Notes: generated by a model not told the origin, from the letters alone. DNA of 7,722 nt from Candidatus Njordarchaeota archaeon (GCA_029856625.1 JAHKLG010000056.1:1-7722); one strand, 5' to 3'. Counted from the stretch's first letter, positions 1-5,663 are shown. Made by a program: numbers and translations.

Positions 1-1
1 A

Positions 2-436
2 TGGATCATATTCTCTGTAAGCATAGTCCTATGGTTCTTAGCATACATGCCTCCCGAAGCAGAATTTGGTGGTCCAGAAAGTTGGTTAGCTCAGCTCGGT
101 AAACTATTTGAACCTGTATTTCTTCCACTGGGTTATAATTGGCAAATAGCAGTAGCATTGATCTTCGGATTCCTCGCTAAGGAGATAATGATTGACGCAT
201 TCGCCCTACTTATGGGTGATAATTATGAAACTGTGTTAGCGGGAATGTTAACTCCTTTCCAAGCATACGCATTAATGGCCTTTGTACTCGTATATGTTCC
301 TTGTATGGCAACACTAGCGGCGATTAAAACCGAAACGGGTTCATGGAAGTGGACCATTTTCACTGTAACCTATGAATTAATTTTAGCTTACGTGTTAGCG
401 TTTCTCATAATATTCATCGGTAGTTTAATATGGTGA
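2..436 (+). CDS. feoB: Ferrous iron transport protein B, C-terminal part (5' end outside window)
   Basis: The reading frame is open from the first base of the window, so only the last ~144 residues are present. FeoB is the inner-membrane Fe(II) importer with a cytosolic G domain followed by a membrane domain made of two 'Gate' repeats. What is visible is the end of the second Gate region: a helix with G-F-L-A-K-E-I, then a loop, then the diagnostic V-P-C-M-A-T-L-A-A-I-K-x-E-T-G-S-W-K-W segment (Cys in the conserved Y/V-x-P-C-x-A-T motif), and a final hydrophobic helix ending in G-S-L-I-W. The KEI and PCxATLAA motifs are strong FeoB signatures. The G domain and any FeoA gene would lie upstream. 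The stop TGA is embedded in the Shine-Dalgarno of the next gene, so the two are likely co-transcribed and translationally coupled. Confidence 0.95.
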   Translation, partial: WIIFSVSIVLWFLAYMPPEAEFGGPESWLAQLGKLFEPVFLPLGYNWQIAVALIFGFLAKEIMIDAFALLMGDNYETVLAGMLTPFQAYALMAFVLVYVPCMATLAAIKTETGSWKWTIFTVTYELILAYVLAFLIIFIGSLIW

Positions 437-441
437 TACGC

Positions 442-876
442 ATGATGAAAAACTATCTTCGTTACCTTGGATTCATTTCAGCGATACTAAGCATCACTTA
501 TATTTTAATTGGTGTGATAGAGATTGCGAACACATATGTCTCATTTATTCCTCTATTAATCTTACCGGGAGATCCCATGGGTGGGTTCGTCTCAATAACA
601 ATCGGATTAATTTTCGCTCACGGTATTAAGGAGCTTTATAGGGGAGATTACAGGGGATTATCGTTTATTCTAGTTGGATTAATTATGACCACAGTGTTTG
701 CTGGCCTTTACACATTAATACTGATTGCGGATGCTATAGAATGCTATGTACTGACTAGTGAGGAATTCATTGGATGGACGATTTTAAACGATCTAAGAAT
801 AGAACTCATGCTAGGTTGGATATTATTCCCATTACTGTTATGGCTCAAAGTTCAATTATCCTCCAACGCGGAGTGA
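442..876 (+). CDS. Four-helix membrane protein of unknown function in the feoB operon
   Basis: I do not recognise this family. The product is about 144 residues and almost entirely hydrophobic, with four likely transmembrane segments. They lie near residues 6-27, 46-64, 74-97 and 121-136, counted from the chosen start. A short charged cytosolic-looking loop (E-L-Y-R-G-D-Y-R-G) separates helices 2 and 3. There is no cofactor-binding motif. The frame can begin at an ATG at 430, but no good Shine-Dalgarno precedes it. GGTGAT at 432-437 lies 4 bases before the ATG at 442, and the same spacing is seen at the gene ending at 3931, so 442 is preferred (ATG 445 is a further option). The Shine-Dalgarno overlaps the feoB stop, which implies coupled translation. 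A role near iron transport is inferred from position only. Confidence 0.8.
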   Translation: MMKNYLRYLGFISAILSITYILIGVIEIANTYVSFIPLLILPGDPMGGFVSITIGLIFAHGIKELYRGDYRGLSFILVGLIMTTVFAGLYTLILIADAIECYVLTSEEFIGWTILNDLRIELMLGWILFPLLLWLKVQLSSNAE

Positions 877-940
877 TCTCGGAGATGGAAATTAACATGC
901 TAAGAGAACCCATTATCCTCCAATTAATCCATTGTAATTA

Positions 941-966
941 TAAAAAGAAAAAAAGAAAAAGTTTTT
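941..966 (-). terminator. T-rich termination tract of the MBL-fold gene
   Basis: On the minus strand, directly after the stop of the hydrolase gene, the RNA-like strand runs through a stretch made almost only of T with occasional C (complement of 941-960). Archaeal RNA polymerase terminates at oligo-T tracts without needing a hairpin. The opposite strand offers only a five-T run (962-966) for the convergent membrane-protein gene. Confidence 0.5.
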
Positions 967-972
967 CCCAAT

Positions 973-1680
973 TTAGCCTTTAGCATAGACGTACGGTTCT
1001 CCTATCTTAATGATTTTAACTTCAATGTCTAGTTTCTCTTTTTTAACCAATTGTTCAAACTTCTCAAAACCTTTTTCGGCGTGATGAGGAATCGCTATTC
1101 TCGGTTTAAGCATTTTTGCTGCTCTGACAGCTTCTTTCGGAGAAGTCCCAGGCGCTATTCCAATTGGCAGAATCGCTATATCTATCTTATACTTCTGCCC
1201 GATTTCCGCCATCTCATTAAATGTTCTCGAATCTATGGCGTGATAAATGATGATGTCATTTTCTGTCTGTAATAGGAGAGTTAATGGTTCGGGTGATGGA
1301 TGATCCGCTCTTTGGGCAATAATCTTTAACCCATTTATCTCAACAACGTCTCCCGCGCTTACACGTCTAAGAAACTTTTCATCTATAACTCCCCGGAGCT
1401 CAGAGATGATATGGGCTGGAGCAATGATTACTGCTCTATCCTTATAAAGCTTCCTCACAATATCTTTGTCAAAGTGATCAAAATGCTCATGAGAGATAAA
1501 TATCACATCTGGATTTAGTGCTAATATCTCGTCTCCAACCATTGCTGGATCCACAACGATCTCAAATTTAGGCGTTTTAAAAACAAATCCGGAATACTTA
1601 TTAAACCACATCATGGCAACAGCGTTCTCGGTTACACTCATTTCTTCAAACTTTCTAAAATCAACACCTATTAAAGACAC
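973..1680 (-). CDS. Metallo-beta-lactamase-fold hydrolase (UlaG/UPF0173-like)
   Basis: A cytosolic metal-dependent hydrolase of the MBL fold, single domain, 235 residues from the GTG start. The metal-binding motif H-E-H-F-D-H is at residues 64-69. A further His is at 127, an Asp at 150 (in the position of the metal-bridging Asp), and a late His pair at 199-200 after I-A-I-P. This layout, with a short N-terminal beta strand and V-V-D-P before the HxHxDH motif, matches the UlaG/UPF0173 group, whose members hydrolyse phosphorylated lactones or unknown phosphodiester-type substrates. The substrate cannot be read from the sequence. The usual G-D-T of the Asp motif is replaced by A-I-D-S, which is somewhat atypical. 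The start is unsure: GTG at 1680 lacks a clear Shine-Dalgarno, and ATG at 1641 would give 222 residues and still keep the whole fold. It is divergent from the 432-residue orphan. Confidence 0.87.
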   Translation of the reverse strand: MSLIGVDFRKFEEMSVTENAVAMMWFNKYSGFVFKTPKFEIVVDPAMVGDEILALNPDVIFISHEHFDHFDKDIVRKLYKDRAVIIAPAHIISELRGVIDEKFLRRVSAGDVVEINGLKIIAQRADHPSPEPLTLLLQTENDIIIYHAIDSRTFNEMAEIGQKYKIDIAILPIGIAPGTSPKEAVRAAKMLKPRIAIPHHAEKGFEKFEQLVKKEKLDIEVKIIKIGEPYVYAKG

Positions 1681-1723
1681 CTCAGAGAAAAACTATTCAT
1701 CAAAATAAGTGGATAGATGATCT

Positions 1724-1735
1724 TTTTAAAATAAA
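1724..1735 (-). promoter_or_regulatory. TATA element for the MBL-fold hydrolase
   Basis: Read on the minus strand this is TTTATTTTAAAAA, an archaeal TATA-type element. It places a start site near 1700 and a leader of about 20 bases before the GTG at 1680. Confidence 0.45.
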
Positions 1736-1744
1736 TTGCTCCTT

Positions 1745-1764
1745 AATCATAATTAATTACGATT
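1745..1764. promoter_or_regulatory. 20-base near-perfect palindrome between divergent promoters
   Basis: The two 10-base halves match as inverted repeats in 9 of 10 positions (AATC at one end, GATT at the other, TAATTAATTA in the middle). It lies between the minus-strand TATA (1724-1735) and the plus-strand TATA (1786-1794), a position suited to a shared operator. Since it is AT-rich, chance is possible. Confidence 0.35.
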
Positions 1765-1785
1765 GCTTAGGAATTATTATCCCTA

Positions 1786-1794
1786 GTATTTATG
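1786..1794 (+). promoter_or_regulatory. TATA-like element for the 432-residue orphan gene
   Basis: GTATTTATG lies with its centre about 27 bases before the ATG at 1817. That spacing would give a transcript starting at or very near the start codon, meaning a leaderless mRNA. This agrees with the absence of a Shine-Dalgarno there. Confidence 0.4.
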
Positions 1795-1816
1795 TGTATG
1801 AGAACCAATAATTTTC

Positions 1817-3115
1817 ATGCCGGGAATTATTATGAAGATAGAAAAAGTTGTCCGTACCTTTACTAAGCTTTTCGAAGCTTTCCTAGCTAATGAATATGAG
1901 AACTGGAAAAAATCCGCTTTGATAAGTTACGATGACCTGACACCTATTGATATTAATGGTAATCATTTCTGCCCCATTATAATGAACCTTGCTATTCAAA
2001 ATGCTCTTAGCGAGCATGGGAAAAAACCAATTCTTATCCTTAACATTGCTCGTCCTCATGTGAATGATGAGGAGATCCGATCTATTATTGATTTCTGCAA
2101 CAGGAAAGGATTTAGTCTGTATTATTTTGGATCGAATCCAAGGAATCTCGATTCTCTTCAAGCAATTGCAAGGGCAAAAATAGAGCTTAAATGGGTTACA
2201 AGTAATGCAGAAACCGTGGCCAAAATTATAGAGGATGCAAGTCCGGTGGTGAGAACGGTTGATCCTGAAGAACTAAAAATGGGTAATCTAAATAGTCTCA
2301 GCAAATTGCTTATTGAAAAACTCGGACCTCCAAGCATGACGGAGGAATTAAAAACCGAGATATTATCGGCGGATAAAGCTGAAATAGCAGCTGATGTCTT
2401 GTCCACATTAGCTATTCTTGTAAGTCCCACCACAGCCATTACTAAGGGTCTAAAGTACGCATGGAAGTTCATTCAGGTTGCTAAAAAGAGAAGAGCTGAG
2501 GAAATGAAGGAATATTACAAGGAGTGGAGAGAGAAGATCGAAAAGGCGTTCTCGATTGAGAACCTTCGTGAACTTTTTGTTGAAGAATCAGTTGAATTTG
2601 AAACTGGCAGACCCGTTGTCATTCTAACGGATGCTTATGATTCTCTCTTAGATTTTACAATTCCAATACTTATCCAAAATATTCTCCAGAAATCGCTAGA
2701 GGATTCCCCGTTAATAATTGATTATACATCACCATTATTGAGAATGGCTGGTTTCAGGGAGTACATTAATGATATGCTTAAGGAAAATCACGTAATACTT
2801 AATATCATCACAAATAAGTTACCTTACAGAGAATATTCGGTAAATCTCATAAAAACCTTCTTAGAGGAGAGGGCAATCATCATAGATATAGCTTCATGGC
2901 TTCTTGATGAAGCATTAAAATCTGAGCCAGCATCAGTAAAAGCTAGGATTCAGAAACTTCTCTCTGATACGATAGGTAAGTCTTCAAGAAATGCAATATG
3001 CTTACTGCTTTTATCTAAAAAACCCAGATTCTCTGCAAAACTAATGAAAATTAAGATAATGCCAGGTATCTTAGATCCCATATTAGATTTGATAAGATTC
3101 TTTCAAAAAAGATAG
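1817..3115 (+). CDS. Orphan protein with two Rossmann-like/RecA-like modules, no Walker A
   Basis: I cannot assign a family. The 432-residue product is cytosolic-looking. It reads as two similar alpha/beta modules (about residues 34-130 and 267-362) joined by a helical middle part. The middle part has a hydrophobic stretch (about 191-209) and a highly charged helix, possibly coiled coil, at about 219-245 (K-K-R-R-A-E-E-M-K-E). Both modules show the order strand, loop, Pro plus helix, strand, helix, strand, helix, strand with nearly the same spacing. The helices start P-I-I-M-N-L-A-I-Q-N-A-L (53) and P-I-L-I-Q-N-I-L-Q-K-S-L (283). Where a RecA/KaiC-type ATPase would have a P-loop, neither copy has GxxxxGK. 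ATG 1817 suits the promoter spacing; ATG 1832 is the alternative. The gene is real by length, composition and lack of a longer rival ORF; its function is unknown. Confidence 0.8.
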   Translation: MPGIIMKIEKVVRTFTKLFEAFLANEYENWKKSALISYDDLTPIDINGNHFCPIIMNLAIQNALSEHGKKPILILNIARPHVNDEEIRSIIDFCNRKGFSLYYFGSNPRNLDSLQAIARAKIELKWVTSNAETVAKIIEDASPVVRTVDPEELKMGNLNSLSKLLIEKLGPPSMTEELKTEILSADKAEIAADVLSTLAILVSPTTAITKGLKYAWKFIQVAKKRRAEEMKEYYKEWREKIEKAFSIENLRELFVEESVEFETGRPVVILTDAYDSLLDFTIPILIQNILQKSLEDSPLIIDYTSPLLRMAGFREYINDMLKENHVILNIITNKLPYREYSVNLIKTFLEERAIIIDIASWLLDEALKSEPASVKARIQKLLSDTIGKSSRNAICLLLLSKKPRFSAKLMKIKIMPGILDPILDLIRFFQKR

Positions 3116-3130
3116 AGAGATGAGTACTGA

Positions 3131-3143
3131 CTAGAAATTCTAG
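3131..3143. repeat. Short palindrome in the convergent intergenic region
   Basis: CTAGAA/TTCTAG arms of six bases around a single central base, 15 bases after the stop of the 432-residue ORF. It may be a weak transcript-end hairpin or chance. Confidence 0.25.
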
Positions 3144-3193
3144 GCAATACTGGTATAAATCGATTAAACTCATGAATTTCCGTATTACTTTTA

Positions 3194-3205
3194 TCTCAAT
3201 TGAGA
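3194..3205. repeat. Perfect 12-base palindrome TCTCAATTGAGA
   Basis: A second perfect palindrome in the 117-base gap between two convergent genes, preceded on the plus strand by a T-rich stretch (ACTTTTAT). It could mark bidirectional transcript ends. Nothing else was found in 3116-3232 apart from a TATA-like GTATAAAT (3153-3160) with no gene behind it. Confidence 0.25.
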
Positions 3206-3232
3206 GTTCATTAAAATACCCATTAGAGGAAC

Positions 3233-3931
3233 CTAATGTTGTTTCAGATAATGAAATATCTCTGCTAGAATCTTCTTCTTTTCCTCTGGATGTAATTCTG
3301 GGCTTTTCCCTATATCTTCGGGCTTTCCCCTCCTAATTCCATCTGGGCCAAGAAACATTCCTTCACTAGTTATTCCTCCAAACTCTTTAGGGGGCAAAAA
3401 CGCTAATAAGAGAATGTCTCCCGTTTTTAATTCAGGAGAATTCGTAATGATTTCGAACTTCTCAGAACCATCCGATACAAGGGCGATCCATAGTTTATCC
3501 ATCTTAGGATGCCTCACTACTGATAAGATATTCACGAAGCATCTCTCTACAGCGCTTACTGGTTCATCTGAATAGTCAAGGAGTCGCTCTTGTAGAGATA
3601 TGATGTTCCTTAGTACGAATCTTAGCCACTTAGCCATGTTCTCACTAATCTTCTTTAATTCATCAAAGTTGTTCATAAGAAATGAATACTGAGACCTTGC
3701 CTTCTCCTTAAGTTCCTTGAAATAATCTTGTTTTATAAGCTCTTGCTTTGGAAGATATGAATATCTCACCCTATTGAGTAATTTTAGCAAATCATCAAGT
3801 ACTTCATCTATTCGCTCTCGTTTGATTATCCCAACTTTTCTAGACTTAATCATCTTTATTGTTTTAGAAATAATATTGATGGCAAATATTATTCTAGGAT
3901 CGTTACCTGTGTCGAAATACTCCGAACTCAT
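3233..3931 (-). CDS. tRNA-binding-domain protein (EMAPII/Trbp111/MetRS-C-like OB fold) with helical N-terminus
   Basis: The C-terminal part (about residues 129-202 from the chosen start) resembles the OB-fold tRNA-binding domain found in Trbp111, Arc1p/EMAPII and the C-terminus or beta subunit of methionyl-tRNA synthetase. Matching points are V-R-H-P-K-M-D-K-L-W (compare H-P-x-A-D-K-L), then F-E-I-I-T-N, L-K-T-G-D-I-L-L-L, and P-P-K-E-F-G-G-I-T-S-E-G-M-F-L-G (compare K-x-x-G-x-x-S-x-G-M-x-L). These domains bind the tRNA elbow non-specifically. The first ~125 residues are helical and charged, and I do not recognise them. The frame extends to a GTG at 3940, but GGTGA at 3941-3937 sits 5 bases before ATG 3931, so 3931 is the better start. 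The gene stands alone and is divergent from the structured RNA at 4119-4300. Confidence 0.8.
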   Translation of the reverse strand: MSSEYFDTGNDPRIIFAINIISKTIKMIKSRKVGIIKRERIDEVLDDLLKLLNRVRYSYLPKQELIKQDYFKELKEKARSQYSFLMNNFDELKKISENMAKWLRFVLRNIISLQERLLDYSDEPVSAVERCFVNILSVVRHPKMDKLWIALVSDGSEKFEIITNSPELKTGDILLLAFLPPKEFGGITSEGMFLGPDGIRRGKPEDIGKSPELHPEEKKKILAEIFHYLKQH

Positions 3932-3957
3932 CCAATTCACCAGAAGATACTTCAGGG

Positions 3958-3972
3958 TATTTCATTGAAATA
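3958..3972. promoter_or_regulatory. 15-base palindrome at the predicted start site of the tRNA-binding protein gene
   Basis: Seven-base arms TATTTCA/TGAAATA around one central base. It lies about 25-30 bases downstream (minus strand) of the TATA element at 3991-4000, where transcription would begin. That is a typical position for an archaeal repressor site. The function is inferred from position only. Confidence 0.3.
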
Positions 3973-3990
3973 ATTGTTAAAAATCCATAG

Positions 3991-4000
3991 AAGTATTTAT
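3991..4000 (-). promoter_or_regulatory. TATA element for the tRNA-binding protein gene
   Basis: ATAAATACTT on the minus strand, giving a start site near 3965 and a leader of about 30 bases that contains the GGTGA Shine-Dalgarno. Confidence 0.4.
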
Positions 4001-4090
4001 GAAAAATTAAAAATACTAATTTTTTAACCCTAGCAATCGATAGTATGTATTTGAAATCCCAAGAAGAAGGGAAAAAGAAAACCAGAAAAA

Positions 4091-4099
4091 CTTTAAATA
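4091..4099 (+). promoter_or_regulatory. TATA element for the structured RNA
   Basis: CTTTAAATA, a good archaeal TATA match, sits in a very AT-rich stretch. About 25 bases downstream the composition changes abruptly and the first hairpin of the candidate RNA begins (about 4119). Confidence 0.5.
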
Positions 4100-4118
4100 A
4101 AACTCAAACATTAAAGTA

Positions 4119-4300
4119 GTAGGCACAACGCCTATGATGAAGCTACCTCAAGAGAGACTTTTCCTCTGATACGGGATCAGAGCTTCGATGAACTGGGTGC
4201 GAGGCGAAGTACATCCGTTAATGAGCACCCATGGGAGGAGATGATGTGCACGGTGAGGGTAGGCAGTCCTCATTAGATATAAATAGAGGATACCTACCCA
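4119..4300 (+). ncRNA. Candidate structured non-coding RNA, family not recognised
   Basis: About 182 bases with close to 49% G+C by hand count (90 of 182), against roughly 25% in the 100 bases on each side. In AT-rich archaea such islands usually mark structural RNAs. It has its own TATA element 20-28 bases upstream. Visible helices are 4120-4124 with 4130-4134; 4138-4144 with 4181-4187 (one G-U); 4164-4170 with 4176-4182 (seven pairs, loop ACGGG, overlapping the previous helix by two bases on the 3' side); and 4194-4200 with 4225-4231 (TGGGTGC/GCACCCA). A long 3' hairpin pairs 4257-4263 with 4293-4299 and 4266-4271 with 4286-4291 around a 14-base AT loop. It lacks the marks of tRNA, 5S rRNA, SRP RNA, RNase P RNA or a box C/D sRNA. 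A riboswitch or short-peptide leader for the regulator gene at 4468 is the main alternative, but that gene has its own TATA at 4397. Boundaries are approximate. Nothing else was recognised in the gene-free stretches 4001-4090 and 4301-4396. Confidence 0.55.
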
Positions 4301-4396
4301 TAGTGAAATACTTAGTACGCTTACGTTTTAGCATTAGTTTCATCTTGTGACTAATTGATACTTATTTGAAATCATGATGTTAGCAAATAAGGAATA

Positions 4397-4404
4397 TTTA
4401 TATA
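4397..4404 (+). promoter_or_regulatory. TATA box of the Lrp/AsnC regulator gene
   Basis: TTTATATA is a consensus archaeal TATA box. It predicts a start near 4428 and a leader of about 40 bases, so the regulator does not depend on the upstream RNA for transcription. Confidence 0.6.
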
Positions 4405-4419
4405 CCGTTGACGAACAGT

Positions 4420-4456
4420 ATATGAATCTTGTTAACTCTTAGGTAATTATTCATAT
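4420..4456. promoter_or_regulatory. Inverted repeat around the Lrp/AsnC gene start site
   Basis: Perfect eight-base arms ATATGAAT (4420-4427) and ATTCATAT (4449-4456) separated by 21 bases, covering the predicted start site and leader. Lrp-family regulators commonly repress their own genes from sites next to the TATA box, so an autoregulatory operator is plausible. This is inference from placement. Confidence 0.35.
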
Positions 4457-4467
4457 TGGAGATAGTA

Positions 4468-4893
4468 ATGCTAGATGAAAAGGATTGGAAGATTATTAAT
4501 TTATTGCTTAAGAATGGACGGGCCACCTATACAGAAATAGCTAAGGAGCTTGATTTAACGGAAGCGGCTGCTAGAAAGCGCGTTAAGCGGCTTGAAAATC
4601 TTGGTATTATAAGAGGCTATAGAGCCATAATTGATTGGAAGAAGCTTGGTTACAATATTATTAGTTTAACTGGAATAGATACTGAACCAGATGCTCTCTT
4701 TGAGGTGGCCAAAAAGCTTGCTGAGAAGTCTTGGATTGTTTCTCTTGCCTTAACCACTGGGGATCACATGTTAATGGCGGAAATCATAGCTAGAGATAAC
4801 CGAGAGTTAATGAGAATTCTTGATGAGATTAGTAAGATAAGAGGCGTTAAGAAGATTTGCCCAGCAATAGTTCTAGATGTGCTCAAACAGTGA
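4468..4893 (+). CDS. Lrp/AsnC-family transcriptional regulator
   Basis: A 141-residue protein of normal length for the archaeal Lrp/AsnC (feast/famine) family. Residues ~4-50 form the DNA-binding helix-turn-helix: D-W-K-I-I-N-L-L-L-K-N-G-R, then Y-T-E-I-A-K-E-L-D-L-T-E-A-A-A-R-K-R-V-K-R-L-E-N-L-G-I-I, then the strand R-G-Y-R-A-I-I-D. The rest is the alpha-beta RAM domain used for dimer/octamer assembly and amino-acid binding, with the typical T-T-G-D-H-M-L-M-A-E-I segment. The frame extends to a TTG at 4456, but GGAG at 4458-4461 lies 6 bases before ATG 4468, which is chosen. It has its own TATA box and a possible autoregulatory repeat. The effector and targets cannot be read from the sequence. 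It ends 9 bases from the convergent methyltransferase gene. Confidence 0.93.
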   Translation: MLDEKDWKIINLLLKNGRATYTEIAKELDLTEAAARKRVKRLENLGIIRGYRAIIDWKKLGYNIISLTGIDTEPDALFEVAKKLAEKSWIVSLALTTGDHMLMAEIIARDNRELMRILDEISKIRGVKKICPAIVLDVLKQ

Positions 4894-4902
4894 CTTTACG
4901 TT

Positions 4903-5589
4903 TTACTTTTGAAGTATGAGTATAAATGCGGCGTTGAAGAGAAATTTCCTTAGGAATCCTTTTCTGAATCCCGCTTTAAGGCCTAAGTAAAGGTATATTA
5001 AGGGATCATGCATTTCTAGTATGCTTTTGTTCAGACCAGATAATAAGTTCTTCTGGCTTCTCAAGATCTTTGAGAGTATCCTACCAATTAAGTCTATATA
5101 ATGAATAAATATTCTCTTAATTACACCGGATCCTCCATGAGTATCTACTATTATTAAATAACCTCCCGGCTCCAGACACCTATATGCCTCTTTTAAAAAA
5201 GTTTTCTTGTTAAAGAAATCCCGAAAAGAAAATGTACAAACAATAGTTGCAATACTCTCGTTTCTCATCGGTATTCTCTCTGCCACACCCAATATTATAT
5301 CCAGCCCTTCCCTAAATTTCTCCAATAGGAGATTCGCTAAGAATGGTGAAGGTTCTAAACAGATGACGTTCCTAGATCTCCCTAGAAGCTTTTTGGTGAA
5401 ATGCCCTGACCCAGGTCCTATTTCTAAGATTAAACCTCGATCATCCAGTATATTCTTTAAAGCTAACAATCGACATAAGCTTATTGTGAAGAGAGAGACA
5501 ATATTATTACCTATTTCGTAAATGTTAACGAGTTTTTCAAGGCTTCTAATGATATCTCTCCAAGTCTCTTGTTCTAGATCTCTAAACAT
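4903..5589 (-). CDS. Class I SAM-dependent methyltransferase, UbiE/MenG-like
   Basis: A 228-residue class I methyltransferase. Motif I, L-E-I-G-P-G-S-G, is at residues 55-62. The acidic residue that binds the ribose of SAM is E79 (V-I-C-L-E-P-S-P). The A-E-R-I-P-M segment is at 103-108, followed by T-F-S-F-R-D-F (119-125) and E-A-Y-R-C-L-E-P-G-G-Y-L-I-I-V-D (134-149). The S-F-R-D-F plus late E-P-G-G pattern, the early Y-x-x-x-N-x-x-x-S helix and the overall length resemble UbiE/MenG, the C-methylases of quinone biosynthesis. However, the extended C-terminus is only loosely similar and contains several hydrophobic stretches, so membrane association or another substrate is possible. The ATG at 5589 is 27 bases from a TATA-like element, suggesting a leaderless or very short leader. 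It is divergent from the gene at 5664. Confidence 0.82.
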   Translation of the reverse strand: MFRDLEQETWRDIIRSLEKLVNIYEIGNNIVSLFTISLCRLLALKNILDDRGLILEIGPGSGHFTKKLLGRSRNVICLEPSPFLANLLLEKFREGLDIILGVAERIPMRNESIATIVCTFSFRDFFNKKTFLKEAYRCLEPGGYLIIVDTHGGSGVIKRIFIHYIDLIGRILSKILRSQKNLLSGLNKSILEMHDPLIYLYLGLKAGFRKGFLRKFLFNAAFILILQK

Positions 5590-5610
5590 TCCTCTGACAC
5601 CCTTTTGCTT

Positions 5611-5620
5611 GATTATATTT
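5611..5620. promoter_or_regulatory. TATA-like element shared by two divergent genes
   Basis: GATTATATTT on plus, AAATATAATC on minus. It lies about 27 bases from the methyltransferase ATG (5589). On the other side it would start transcription near 5640, giving a ~22-base leader with GGTGAGG before ATG 5664. It is the only good TATA-like element in this 74-base gap. Confidence 0.4.
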
Positions 5621-5663
5621 CTGCTTGAATGAAAATAGATAAGTCTTGGTGAGGGCGTGTGTC

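Noticed and set aside
1243..1268. ATGATGA followed by CTG on the plus strand within the hydrolase gene, resembling a C/D sRNA
   Set aside because: The D box lacks its final A, there is no C'/D' pair, and the sequence is explained by the coding strand of the hydrolase.
4145..4183. AGGAAAAGTC on the minus strand resembling the conserved GAGGAAAGUCC of RNase P RNA
   Set aside because: One base too many, no matching partner region (P4 3' strand) and no promoter on that strand; the promoter and composition favour the plus strand.
4134..4190. Box C-like ATGATGA (4134) with CTGA (4166) and GATGA (4187) inside the structured RNA, suggesting another C/D sRNA
   Set aside because: The would-be guide is about 25 bases, twice the archaeal norm, there is no final D box at the right distance, and the CTGA sits in a seven-pair hairpin stem.
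4178..4200. T-loop-like GCTTCGATG suggesting a tRNA
   Set aside because: No acceptor, D or anticodon arm can be drawn around it.
4241..4276. Short ORF M-M-C-T-V-R-V-G-S-P-H with GGAGG just upstream, as a leader peptide
   Set aside because: The ORF is only 11 codons and lies across the strand of a long hairpin. The next gene has its own TATA box downstream, so attenuation is not needed. It remains a minor alternative.
4456..4467. TTG at 4456 as start of the Lrp/AsnC gene
   Set aside because: This TTG overlaps the GGAG Shine-Dalgarno that serves ATG 4468, and the extra four residues are outside the family's usual length.
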